Shown here piece after piece: positions 17,449 to 25,226 of a DNA stretch of 42,697 bases. The notes below the pieces were generated by a model, which saw only the letters and a program-made list of their open reading frames with translations, was not told the DNA's origin and searched no databases. Location of the stretch: assembly GCA_019233375.1 (NCBI GenBank), contig JAFAMM010000266.1, positions 1-42,697 of the forward strand. Reading direction: 5' to 3'. Within the stretch, counting starts at the first letter, position 1. Every line of letters starts with the position of its first letter. Origin of the DNA: Acidobacteriaceae bacterium (lineage in GTDB: Bacteria > Acidobacteriota > Terriglobia > Bryobacterales > Bryobacteraceae). The translations under genes and the position numbers were made by a program.

Positions 17449-17565
17449 ATGGTGTTATTCATGACCACATATCAAACGACGAAGCTTATAGCGCTTCAAT
17501 GGTTTGCCATCGACGAACCAAGTGTTGATATGCGGACACTCGCTATCCAACGCTGCCTCCAATAA
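17449..17565 (+). CDS. Possible 38-aa ORF directly at a predicted transcription start
   Basis: ATG 17449, with a second in-frame ATG at 17461, opens a 38-codon frame (MVLFMTTYQTTKLIALQWF...) ending with TAA at 17563-17565. It begins about four bases after the predicted start of the 17409 promoter, so it would be nearly leaderless. No ribosome-binding site and no homologue are recognised; it may be fortuitous. Confidence 0.2.
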   Translation: MVLFMTTYQTTKLIALQWFAIDEPSVDMRTLAIQRCLQ

Positions 17566-17763
17566 CTGTCTCAGTTTGCGTTCTAACGTTTCACGTCAGG
17601 ACGCACCTCTCAATTAGATAGCGCGGTTTGCGTCGCGGCTTTGTCGAGCGAGGCGCAAATATCGGCTTGCTAAACCCGCGGGGCTCGGCCTCGAATCGTG
17701 GTTTCTCAATTCACAATTCAGGCTATTAACAAAACCGGAAGTAAGTGCAGTCAAGAGGTGCTT

Positions 17764-18516
17764 ATGTTATGGAAACGATTCGTCATCGCTGATAAACAGC
17801 GCGGACTGGTCACAAAGAACGGACGGTTCGGCGGAATCTTCCCGCCGGGCGAATACGCCATGTTCGTACCGTCTGATGTGTCGCTTAAAGTCGAGCGCCA
17901 CGACCTTGCCAACATCGTTTTCCGGAGCAACTGGACCGAGTTCCTGGTCAGAAAGAGGCCGGACCTGGTGGAGCGGCATTTCAAGCAAGTCAGGACCAAT
18001 GATGTGCAAGTAGCAATGGTGTATGTCAACGGCCGGTTGTTTCAGGTGCTCACTCCCAGGAAGCGCCTGCTGCTGTGGCGCGATGCAGGCGAGGTTACGT
18101 CCGAGGTTGTGGACGTGATCTCAAGGCCGACGGGCCCCATCGAAGAGGCGGCCGCGGCTGTCACTTCCAAGAACAAAACACGTTTCGAGCTTAGTCCCGA
18201 AAACGATGCGGCTACCTGCCTGTTTTTCATTCATAGCCGGCTTGCCCGGGCGCGAACGCCGGGCAAGTACGGCGAGCACATTACGGCGCAAGAAATTTCT
18301 ATATTGACTGGCGCGGCGGGCGAACTCTTCGATGGGGTCGCAGGGCGTATGCAAACCTCAATTGTCACCGCTGCTACCTCCCTCATGCGCAAGGCGCGGG
18401 AGATGGACAGTGCAACACCGCGTATGTCAGGTCCATGTGATGGCTCTCGCCGGTCTCAAGTTATTCCCTTGCCGGTAAATTCCCCGAAACATCCGATTTC
18501 CCGGATGCAACGATGA
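17764..18516 (+). CDS. Slipin-like N-terminal domain protein lacking the SPFH domain
   Basis: About 250 aa. Residues 1-125 resemble the N-terminal region seen in some long bacterial slipins (MLWKRFVIADKQRGLVTKNGRF, PPGEYAMF, RPDLVERHF, VAMVYVNGRLFQVLTPRKRLLLW). The SPFH/Band 7 domain that should follow is absent. Residues 126-250 instead form a tail I do not recognise, with an alanine-rich stretch and a low-complexity Ser/Pro/Arg end. The ATG at 17764 is preceded by AGAGG at good spacing, so I prefer it to the track start at 17698. It may be a truncated or decayed slipin gene, or an independent small-domain protein. Confidence 0.6.
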   Translation: MLWKRFVIADKQRGLVTKNGRFGGIFPPGEYAMFVPSDVSLKVERHDLANIVFRSNWTEFLVRKRPDLVERHFKQVRTNDVQVAMVYVNGRLFQVLTPRKRLLLWRDAGEVTSEVVDVISRPTGPIEEAAAAVTSKNKTRFELSPENDAATCLFFIHSRLARARTPGKYGEHITAQEISILTGAAGELFDGVAGRMQTSIVTAATSLMRKAREMDSATPRMSGPCDGSRRSQVIPLPVNSPKHPISRMQR

Positions 18517-18518
18517 AT

Positions 18519-19691
18519 CTACTTCGTTGAGGAAACATTTCGATCGCCTGGCAGACTAACCCTATTACCGAAGAGCGTTCCGGCGAGCGCCTCGGCGATA
18601 TTCTCGGCGTTCACCGTCTCATTGTTCCCCAAAACAATGACGGCGGCGTTATCGTCCGGAAATCGGGCAATATACGTGCTAAATCCGGGGATGCCTCCGC
18701 CATGGCCGTACTGCCTGTGATTGACCATAGGACCAATCATCCAGCCGTAGCCATAATTGTGCATAACAGGCGTCCACATGCGATCGCGGGCGGACTTACT
18801 CAGGATGCTGTCCGTGTAGAGCGCACGATCCCATTTATAGAGGTCCTGCGCGGTCGAATAAAGGGACCCCGCAGCATATGGAAGAGACATATCAATGTAA
18901 TCCGAGTTGCAAAGGTCGTTACCGCAAGACTTATAGCCCGACACCCGACGCTTGAGGACAACAGCCGTTTCGTCGTACCCGGTGTCGTGCATGTTCAAAG
19001 GGTCAAAGATATGCTTCTTTAAGTAATCTGCGTACTTCTCGCCAGATGCCTTCTCTATGATTATTCCCAGAAGAATATAGCCGCTGTTGTCATATTTCCA
19101 CTGTGTGCCCGGCGGGAAATCAAGCGGCTCATCCTTGGTGAGCAGCAGAACTTCCGAGGGGCTAAGCGGCACGCGGATGAAGTTCGGCTGCCCGAACCGT
19201 TTCATCCGAGTGTAACTTGGTATACCCGAGGTATGACTGAGTAGCTGATGAATGGTGACCTGCTTCCAGGAATCGGGGCACTTATCGAAGTATTTGCACG
19301 CTTTGTCGTCGACTGAGACCTTGTGCTGGGCGGCAAGTTGCAGGATCGCAGCGGATGTGAACTGTTTCGTTATCGAGCCGAGTCGAAACTTTCCATCCGG
19401 CGCGTTAGGAACGCCCCACTCGAGGTCGGCCATGCCGTAGCCCTTCTCAAGCAGAACGCGCCCATCCCTTGCGACCAGAACGGAGCCCATGAAGTGCCGG
19501 TTCGTTTCGAAAGCCGAAAGAACGTGATCGAGTTTCTGGGCAAGGTCTTCCGCCCGTGCCGGCGTCCGAGCGATGAATACAACGAGCAACACCAGGATCC
19601 CGCATAGCGCAGAGTTCGGGTATATACGTTTCGATGGAAGGAACACGTACGGTATACGCACCGGAACTGCCCAGAGTTCAAACCAGTACAC
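18519..19691 (-). CDS. Exported serine hydrolase (beta-lactamase class C / DD-peptidase fold)
   Basis: Up to 390 aa. It carries the three motifs of the class C beta-lactamase/PBP-like serine hydrolases: S106-I-T-K109 in RLGSITKQFTS, Y200-D-N in KYDNSGY, and HGGG in YGHGGGIPG near residue 335. A signal peptide is encoded (hydrophobic CGILVLLVVFIA, then ARA before EDL). The true start is unclear: GTG at 19646 would give a compact signal peptide beginning MFLPSKRIY, against GTG at 19691 in the ORF track. Probable roles are D-amino-acid peptidase, esterase or peptidoglycan peptidase in the periplasm. It is divergent from the M14 carboxypeptidase gene. Confidence 0.88.
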   Translation of the reverse strand: MYWFELWAVPVRIPYVFLPSKRIYPNSALCGILVLLVVFIARTPARAEDLAQKLDHVLSAFETNRHFMGSVLVARDGRVLLEKGYGMADLEWGVPNAPDGKFRLGSITKQFTSAAILQLAAQHKVSVDDKACKYFDKCPDSWKQVTIHQLLSHTSGIPSYTRMKRFGQPNFIRVPLSPSEVLLLTKDEPLDFPPGTQWKYDNSGYILLGIIIEKASGEKYADYLKKHIFDPLNMHDTGYDETAVVLKRRVSGYKSCGNDLCNSDYIDMSLPYAAGSLYSTAQDLYKWDRALYTDSILSKSARDRMWTPVMHNYGYGWMIGPMVNHRQYGHGGGIPGFSTYIARFPDDNAAVIVLGNNETVNAENIAEALAGTLFGNRVSLPGDRNVSSTK

Positions 19692-19722
19692 TGGTTTCTT
19701 GTCTAAACATTTACAGTCTCAG

Positions 19723-22707
19723 ATGCAATCTCTGTTCATAATCCTTTTCTTCGCTCTGATTTCTGCCTTTCAGCTAAGCGGCCAATCGTTGGGAACCGAT
19801 GCCTTCGCGCGCAATCCGAATCAAGCGGTCAATGAGCAGTATACCGATCACATCCGCAAGTACACGACGAGCCCGAGTTTGAACTCGCCATTGACGAATT
19901 ACCTGCCCGCCTCAAAAGCGGTACCCACCCCGGACAAGGTCTTGGGCGATGTGGCAGGGGCTCCGGACATACTCCCGTATGCCGAAGACGTTTACCGGTA
20001 TTTCCGAATGCTTGCGGCCAGCAGCCCGCGGGTAAAAGTTTTTACAATTGGCCACACGGAGGAAGGTCGCGAAATGATTGCGGCGGCCGTGGCAGACGAA
20101 GCGCTCCTGTCCCGAGTAAGAGACAACGACGAGCGCCTGGCCAAGCTGGGCGACCCGCGCTTAATCGGCATGAACGATGAAACGGCACAAGGTTTGCTCT
20201 CTGGTGCATTTCCGGTTTACTACATCACCGGCACTATACATTCACCCGAAACGGGTGCGCCAACCGCATTGATGGAACTGGCGTACCGCCTTGTGGTCGA
20301 TGACGCACCGTACATCCAGTACATACGGACACATCTGATCACGCTGATCACACCCGTGGTAGAGGTGGATGGCCGCGACCGCATGGTGGATATCTATAAA
20401 TGGCACAAAGCACACCCGAAACAGAACTGGCCACGCCTGATTTATTGGGGTCATTACGTCGCGCACGATAATAACCGCGATGCCATGGGCATGACCCTGA
20501 ACCTCACGAATAACGTTCTCAACACATACCTGAGCTGGCACGCGCAGGTGCTGCATGACTTACATGAATCCGTGCCCTTTATTTACGACAACACTGTCGG
20601 TGACGGACCCTATAACGCATGGATTGACCCGATCTTAGCGGACGAGTGGGCTGCGCTCGGCTGGAACAATGTGCAGCAGCTTCAAAGCTTTGGCATGCCG
20701 GGAGCATTTACGCATGGTGACTTCGATACCTGGAGTCCCGGCTATTTGATGTTTCTTGCGGGACTGCACAACGGCATCAGCCGTCTCTACGAAACCTTCG
20801 GGAACGGCGGCGCCGATACTGAAAAGCGGATACTGAGTCCGGACGAGTATTCACGAACATGGTTCCGGCAGAACCCGCCCTATCCGGTGGTCGAATGGTC
20901 CCAGCGCGATAACAATAACTATGAGGAGACGGCACTTCTCTCCACGCTTTCGTACTTCTCACACAACGCACGTCATTTCCTGGAGAACTATTACCTCAAA
21001 AGCAAACGGTCCATCGAAAAGCCGAAGGATGCGGGTCCGGCCGCGTATGTATTTATGCCTGATGAAGACGCCTTGAACCGGCAGATGCAGCTTTTGAAAG
21101 TGCTCGCGGCACAGCACGTCGAGATTCACCGGTTGACGCAGGCTGCGATCGTAACTATTCCGGCAAAACCAGTCAAGGCGGGGACGGACGACAAAGCAGA
21201 ATCGAAGGCTCCGACGGCACAGACATTCGCTGCAGGCTGTGTTGTCATCCGGATGGACCAGCCATTCTCGCGTGCGGCGGACGCCTTGCTCGACCGGCAG
21301 TACTGGTCACCCGAGGATCCGCAGAAGCACCCTTACGATGACACCGGATGGTCCTTCGGCGATCTGTTCAACGCTAAAGTCGTTCGAGTGACGGATACCT
21401 CGATCCTGACGGCCAAGATGCAGCCCGTCGCCGACTTAGGAACCGCGGTACAGGCACTTGCGGACTCCGGCGCGATTTATGCCGTAAATAACTCGGGGCA
21501 AATTGGGTTGGCGGCTTTGGTTTATGCGCTGAAAGGGGCGGACGTGTCCATCGCGGATCAGCCGTTCGAGGACGGCGGAAAGCGCTTTCGGGCGGGTTCG
21601 ATTGTCATAAGCGGAGCGGGCCGAGAACAATTGAAAGCCGGGCTGCAACGGCTCGACCTTACGGCACGAGTCCTGAGCGCGAAGCCTAAGGTGCCGGCGC
21701 ACGCGGCCGCAACTCCTCGAATCGCGTTCTTGCATACTTGGCTTTATACGCAAACCGAGGGTTGGTGGCGCATGGCATTCGATAAGCTGCAGGTTCCCTA
21801 CGAATACATCAGTACGCAAGCAGCAGCCCGTGAAACAAATCTGCGATCGAAATATGACGTAATTATCTTCGCTCCGGTATCATCGCGCTTTTCCAGTCAA
21901 GAGATCGTGAACGGCTTGCCAATGTGGGGCAATCCGCTGCCGTGGCAAAAAACATCGCTGACTCCGAATCTCGGCGCGATCGATTCGACCGAAGATATGC
22001 GTCCAGGGCTCGGCTATCAAGGCATCGCCCATTTGAAGGAATTCGTGGAGCGAGGCGGCCTGCTCATTACCGCCGAAGATACGGCGCAGTTCGCGATTGA
22101 AGAAGGGCTGGCGCCGGGCGTTTTCGTAGCGCCACGCAAGAACGTCAGGGTTGTCGGCAGCGTTCTTAAAGCCGAACTGGCGGATAAGACCCATCCCGTG
22201 GCATACGGCTATGACGCAGATCTGGCGGTTTACAGCGCTGATGGCATGGCATTTACAGTCAGCAATCTGGTTGTCAACAGGCCGATACTTACGGACAAAG
22301 AATATAAGCGTCCGACCGGGCGCGGAGGACCCGAAGAAGCGGACCTACCAGAGGGCCGTCCTATCCAGCAGCCGCCGGAACTACCTGCGCCGAAGCCATG
22401 GCAGCCAGCAGCGTTAAATGAAGAGCAGGCGCGAAACAACCCGTTCCTCATACCGGAGCAGTACCGGCCGAATGTCATCCTTCGCTATTCGGAGGCGAAG
22501 AGTCTTCTGATTTCAGGACTGCTCGAAAACGGCGGCGCGATAGCGGAACTGCCGCTGGTGGTCGATGCGCACCTGGGAAGCGGGGATGTTCTGCTGTTTG
22601 CAAACAATCCTGTCTATCGGGGCGAAACAATTGGCAGTTACGGACTCGTTTTCAACGCAATTATGAATTACGATCATTTGGCCAATCGGGCGCCGGCCGG
22701 CCAGTAG
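19723..22707 (+). CDS. Secreted M14-family zinc carboxypeptidase, large form
   Basis: About 994 aa from ATG 19723, which begins a clear signal peptide (MQSLFIILFFALISAFQLSG). The track start 50 codons upstream would add a non-signal leader overlapping the divergent gene. The M14 domain lies at about residues 75-430: zinc ligands in GTIHSPETGAP (H173 and E176) and a later histidine in HDLHESVPF. The C-terminal half (about 640-990) contains RIAFLHTWLYTQTEGWWR and resembles the glutamine-amidotransferase-like extension seen in long M14 proteins. It should remove C-terminal residues from peptides in the periplasm or outside the cell. It converges on the glutaminyl cyclase gene with six bases between. 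Confidence 0.9.
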   Translation: MQSLFIILFFALISAFQLSGQSLGTDAFARNPNQAVNEQYTDHIRKYTTSPSLNSPLTNYLPASKAVPTPDKVLGDVAGAPDILPYAEDVYRYFRMLAASSPRVKVFTIGHTEEGREMIAAAVADEALLSRVRDNDERLAKLGDPRLIGMNDETAQGLLSGAFPVYYITGTIHSPETGAPTALMELAYRLVVDDAPYIQYIRTHLITLITPVVEVDGRDRMVDIYKWHKAHPKQNWPRLIYWGHYVAHDNNRDAMGMTLNLTNNVLNTYLSWHAQVLHDLHESVPFIYDNTVGDGPYNAWIDPILADEWAALGWNNVQQLQSFGMPGAFTHGDFDTWSPGYLMFLAGLHNGISRLYETFGNGGADTEKRILSPDEYSRTWFRQNPPYPVVEWSQRDNNNYEETALLSTLSYFSHNARHFLENYYLKSKRSIEKPKDAGPAAYVFMPDEDALNRQMQLLKVLAAQHVEIHRLTQAAIVTIPAKPVKAGTDDKAESKAPTAQTFAAGCVVIRMDQPFSRAADALLDRQYWSPEDPQKHPYDDTGWSFGDLFNAKVVRVTDTSILTAKMQPVADLGTAVQALADSGAIYAVNNSGQIGLAALVYALKGADVSIADQPFEDGGKRFRAGSIVISGAGREQLKAGLQRLDLTARVLSAKPKVPAHAAATPRIAFLHTWLYTQTEGWWRMAFDKLQVPYEYISTQAAARETNLRSKYDVIIFAPVSSRFSSQEIVNGLPMWGNPLPWQKTSLTPNLGAIDSTEDMRPGLGYQGIAHLKEFVERGGLLITAEDTAQFAIEEGLAPGVFVAPRKNVRVVGSVLKAELADKTHPVAYGYDADLAVYSADGMAFTVSNLVVNRPILTDKEYKRPTGRGGPEEADLPEGRPIQQPPELPAPKPWQPAALNEEQARNNPFLIPEQYRPNVILRYSEAKSLLISGLLENGGAIAELPLVVDAHLGSGDVLLFANNPVYRGETIGSYGLVFNAIMNYDHLANRAPAGQ

Positions 22708-22713
22708 CTAATT

Positions 22714-23496
22714 TCATTTAGGCCGGAGTTTGATCTGAAAAAGCTTTGGCCATAACTTGCCTGTGACAAACAGCCGGTCACCCATTGAGTCATAGGCGAT
22801 GCCGTTCAGCACATCGACATTACCCGATCTATCCTCTCTTGAAAGGAGACCCGAAAGGTCAATCCATCCCAGTACGCGCCCGTCGCTGGGAGAGATTTGC
22901 ACAATGCGGTCGGTTGCCCAGATGTTAGCGTAGAGTTCGCCCCGAACGCACTCAAGCTCGTTCAAGCGCTCGATGTTCTCTTGGCCATCAGTGACGGTGA
23001 ACCGCCGGACTTCGGCTAGAGTCAACGGATCAAGAACGCGGATGATGGCGGTTCCGTCGCTCATGTAAAGGAATTGCCCGTCGTTGGCGAGGCCCCAGCC
23101 TTCTCCTGGATACGAGAAAGTCTTCAACAGGCGAAACGTCGTCTGATCATAGACGAACCCCTCGTGGGACTGCCACGTGAGCTGAACGATGCGGCCGTTT
23201 TCAACCGTGATGCCTTCGCCGAAATACTGCTCCGGCAAAGTGAGTTCCTCCAAGATTTTTCCCGTCTCCAGTTCTTCTTTTCGCAAAGTAGACCTGCCAT
23301 GAAGGCCGGTGCCTTCATATACAAATCCGCCTCGGTATTCAAGACCCTGGGTGAACGCGGAGGGATCGTGAGGAAAGACTCTTGCCACCTCGAAACCATA
23401 GACGGGAATCGTTCCGCGGGTCGCATGTGAGCCGAAAGCGAATTCGCAAAGGCCGGCCAGCAGGGCGGCCACAAGCACGTAATTCGTACGTGTCAA
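22714..23496 (-). CDS. Glutaminyl-peptide cyclotransferase (bacterial, beta-propeller type)
   Basis: A 260-aa exported enzyme of the plant/bacterial glutamine cyclotransferase family, converting N-terminal glutamine to pyroglutamate. A signal peptide is present (TNYVLVAALLAGLCEFAFGS). Family segments include FPHDPSAFTQGLEY, YEGTGLHGRSTLR, FGEGITV, LNELECVRGELYANIW and VLNGIAYD. The start is TTG at 23496 and overlaps the stop of a 64-aa ORF as TTGA; no Shine-Dalgarno of its own is visible. It is surrounded by secreted peptidase genes. Confidence 0.93.
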   Translation of the reverse strand: MTRTNYVLVAALLAGLCEFAFGSHATRGTIPVYGFEVARVFPHDPSAFTQGLEYRGGFVYEGTGLHGRSTLRKEELETGKILEELTLPEQYFGEGITVENGRIVQLTWQSHEGFVYDQTTFRLLKTFSYPGEGWGLANDGQFLYMSDGTAIIRVLDPLTLAEVRRFTVTDGQENIERLNELECVRGELYANIWATDRIVQISPSDGRVLGWIDLSGLLSREDRSGNVDVLNGIAYDSMGDRLFVTGKLWPKLFQIKLRPK

Positions 23497-23687
23497 AGCA
23501 AGTGTGCGCGTCCGAGCAGATGCCGGCAGATCAGATGCCGCCTACGAGTCTCGTCAAGCTGCGTGAGAAGGGTCATGCAGCGGGAACCTGGCGTTTGGCT
23601 CTGCTCCCGTCTCTCTTCTCGAACTTGCCGCATGTCTGGCTCTGACTGATACTCCTTTTGGATTCTCCGGTATGTCTTTCGGACCAT
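23493..23687 (-). CDS. Small arginine-rich ORF (64 aa) coupled to the glutaminyl cyclase gene
   Basis: ATG 23687 follows a perfect AGGAGG (23697-23702 on this strand) nine bases upstream, the strongest ribosome-binding site I found in this region. The frame of 64 codons ends with TGA that overlaps the TTG start of the glutaminyl cyclase gene by four bases. The product is strongly basic (MVRKTYRRIQKEY ... ETRRRHLICRHLLGR) with no signal peptide or known motif. Either it is a real small protein or a leader that delivers ribosomes to the weak TTG start. No homologue is recognised. Confidence 0.5.
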   Translation of the reverse strand: MVRKTYRRIQKEYQSEPDMRQVREERREQSQTPGSRCMTLLTQLDETRRRHLICRHLLGRAHLL

Positions 23688-23696
23688 TTCGCCACT

Positions 23697-23702
23697 CCTC
23701 CT
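23697..23702 (-). promoter_or_regulatory. Strong Shine-Dalgarno sequence AGGAGG of the 64-aa ORF
   Basis: Reverse complement of CCTCCT. It is nine bases before ATG 23687 and is the main evidence that the small ORF is translated. Confidence 0.6.
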
Positions 23703-23812
23703 CTAACGATTTGGACGCCTGCAGTGGGAAAAGGGGCCGCGAACTCGAACTCTTCGGAGCAGCCGGATGACCAGATTCTATCGAAAATACCCGGAAGTAG
23801 TTAGGCCGCACC

Positions 23813-25159
23813 TTATGCGCGCAGCGTCTTCGTTTCGGCGTCAAAGTACACCGTCTGCCCGCGGAAATACGACTCGTTGGCCATATGGCAAGCGATGGCG
23901 GCATGATTTCCAAAGACCGCATCCTCGGCAACCGGCTTCCGGCTCTTTACCGCTTGGAAGAATGTCCAGAGGTGCGGGCGCACATCGTCCCAATCATTGC
24001 CCTGGTACACGGTTTGATCTGTAATAGGTTCGCGCCAAGACGGGCCGTGCTCGCGATACCAGGTTGCATCGTACTCTGCGCGCATCTGCTGCGGAAAGCT
24101 GCTGGCGTAATAACTGGGCGAAGTGTCGGTCCCGCTCTGCGCAATAATTCGAAGCTCGGTGCCGCTCGCCTCCATCACTCCTTTGGGTCCCAGAAATCGT
24201 GCCATCTCAGGCGTCTCGGCGCCCAGACTGAGACGAACGTAGACGGGGACGCCATGATAGTCGAACAAGACGGTTTGCAGGTCCGGCATATTGCGACCGT
24301 CTTTCCATCGAACAATGCCGCCTAATGCTGTGGCGGAACGGGGCGCCTCGTTCCAGCCCAGCGTGAACAGCATACCGCTGAGCAAGTGGACCATCAGGTC
24401 GCCCGCGACGCCGGTGCCGTATTCCTTCCAGCAGCGCCAGCGCGCGAACCGATACTTATCAAAGGGGATTTTGGGCGCATCGTTGAGCCAAGTTTCCCAG
24501 TCGATTACTTCGGCTGAAGCGTCCAGAGGCGGAGGGTATTCCCACGCTCCTGTAGGGCTGTTGCGGCCCAGGCTGAGCTCAACCATCTCAATTTCGCCGA
24601 TCGCACCTGAATGGTAGAGATCACGCGCCTTGGCACACAGCATGGAGCTGACACGCTGTGAACCGATCTGCACAATGCGCTGGTTCTTTTGGGCCGCCTC
24701 GACCATGGCAAAGCCTTGCCGAATGGCATGCGACATTGGTTTTTCGCAGTAGATGTCTTTGCCTGCGCTGCAGGCGTCCACGACGACGCGCATGTGCCAG
24801 TGGTCAGGAACGGCGGCGACGATGCAATCGACATCTTTGCGCTCGAGCACTTCGTGGTAGCGCCGCGTGACAGGAAGTTCCAAATTGCCAGTGATCTGGC
24901 GTGCAAGCGTGTGCCGGCCGTCGTAGAGCTCTGCCGCAGCCACGCACGTGATTCCCGAAAGCGTAATAGCGTTCGATAGCAATCCCGATCCCTGCATCCC
25001 GACCCCGATCATGGCAAATCGGACGCGGTCCGTGGAAGTACTCTGCCCGGCGGATTCCGCCATCGCAGTCTCGTGCAGCATTATGGGAGCAGCCACAGTT
25101 CCGGCCACCATCGCGTGCTTTAGAAAATCACGGCGTGGCAAGTACTTCTTTGTAGACAT
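23813..25159 (-). CDS. Tat-exported Gfo/Idh/MocA-family oxidoreductase
   Basis: A 448-aa NAD(P)-dependent oxidoreductase of the Gfo/Idh/MocA type. The N-terminus has a Tat signal (RRDFLKHAMVAGTVAAP, residues 9-25). The Rossmann fold follows with MIGVGMQGSGLL (about 50-60) and the catalytic lysine in CEKPMSH (about 135-141). Such exported members are common in Acidobacteria and Planctomycetes and probably act on sugars or derivatives. The substrate is not visible. It lies between the S9-like and glutaminyl cyclase genes on the same strand, with a 67-base gap upstream. Confidence 0.92.
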   Translation of the reverse strand: MSTKKYLPRRDFLKHAMVAGTVAAPIMLHETAMAESAGQSTSTDRVRFAMIGVGMQGSGLLSNAITLSGITCVAAAELYDGRHTLARQITGNLELPVTRRYHEVLERKDVDCIVAAVPDHWHMRVVVDACSAGKDIYCEKPMSHAIRQGFAMVEAAQKNQRIVQIGSQRVSSMLCAKARDLYHSGAIGEIEMVELSLGRNSPTGAWEYPPPLDASAEVIDWETWLNDAPKIPFDKYRFARWRCWKEYGTGVAGDLMVHLLSGMLFTLGWNEAPRSATALGGIVRWKDGRNMPDLQTVLFDYHGVPVYVRLSLGAETPEMARFLGPKGVMEASGTELRIIAQSGTDTSPSYYASSFPQQMRAEYDATWYREHGPSWREPITDQTVYQGNDWDDVRPHLWTFFQAVKSRKPVAEDAVFGNHAAIACHMANESYFRGQTVYFDAETKTLRA

Positions 25160-25226
25160 ATTCGCGGCTTTCGTCGTTCAAAGTGAGTTTATTACAGCCG
25201 CTTCCGGAACAAAGGCGGGGCTGCTG

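Larger units (their letters stand above)
17327..17763. other. Intergenic region of about 440 bases, AT-richer than its neighbours
   Basis: Between the Mut7-C gene and the slipin-like gene. It contains one good promoter on the plus strand and a possible 38-codon ORF (both listed), but no recognised gene or RNA. The base composition looks lower in GC than the flanking genes by eye. Confidence 0.5.
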
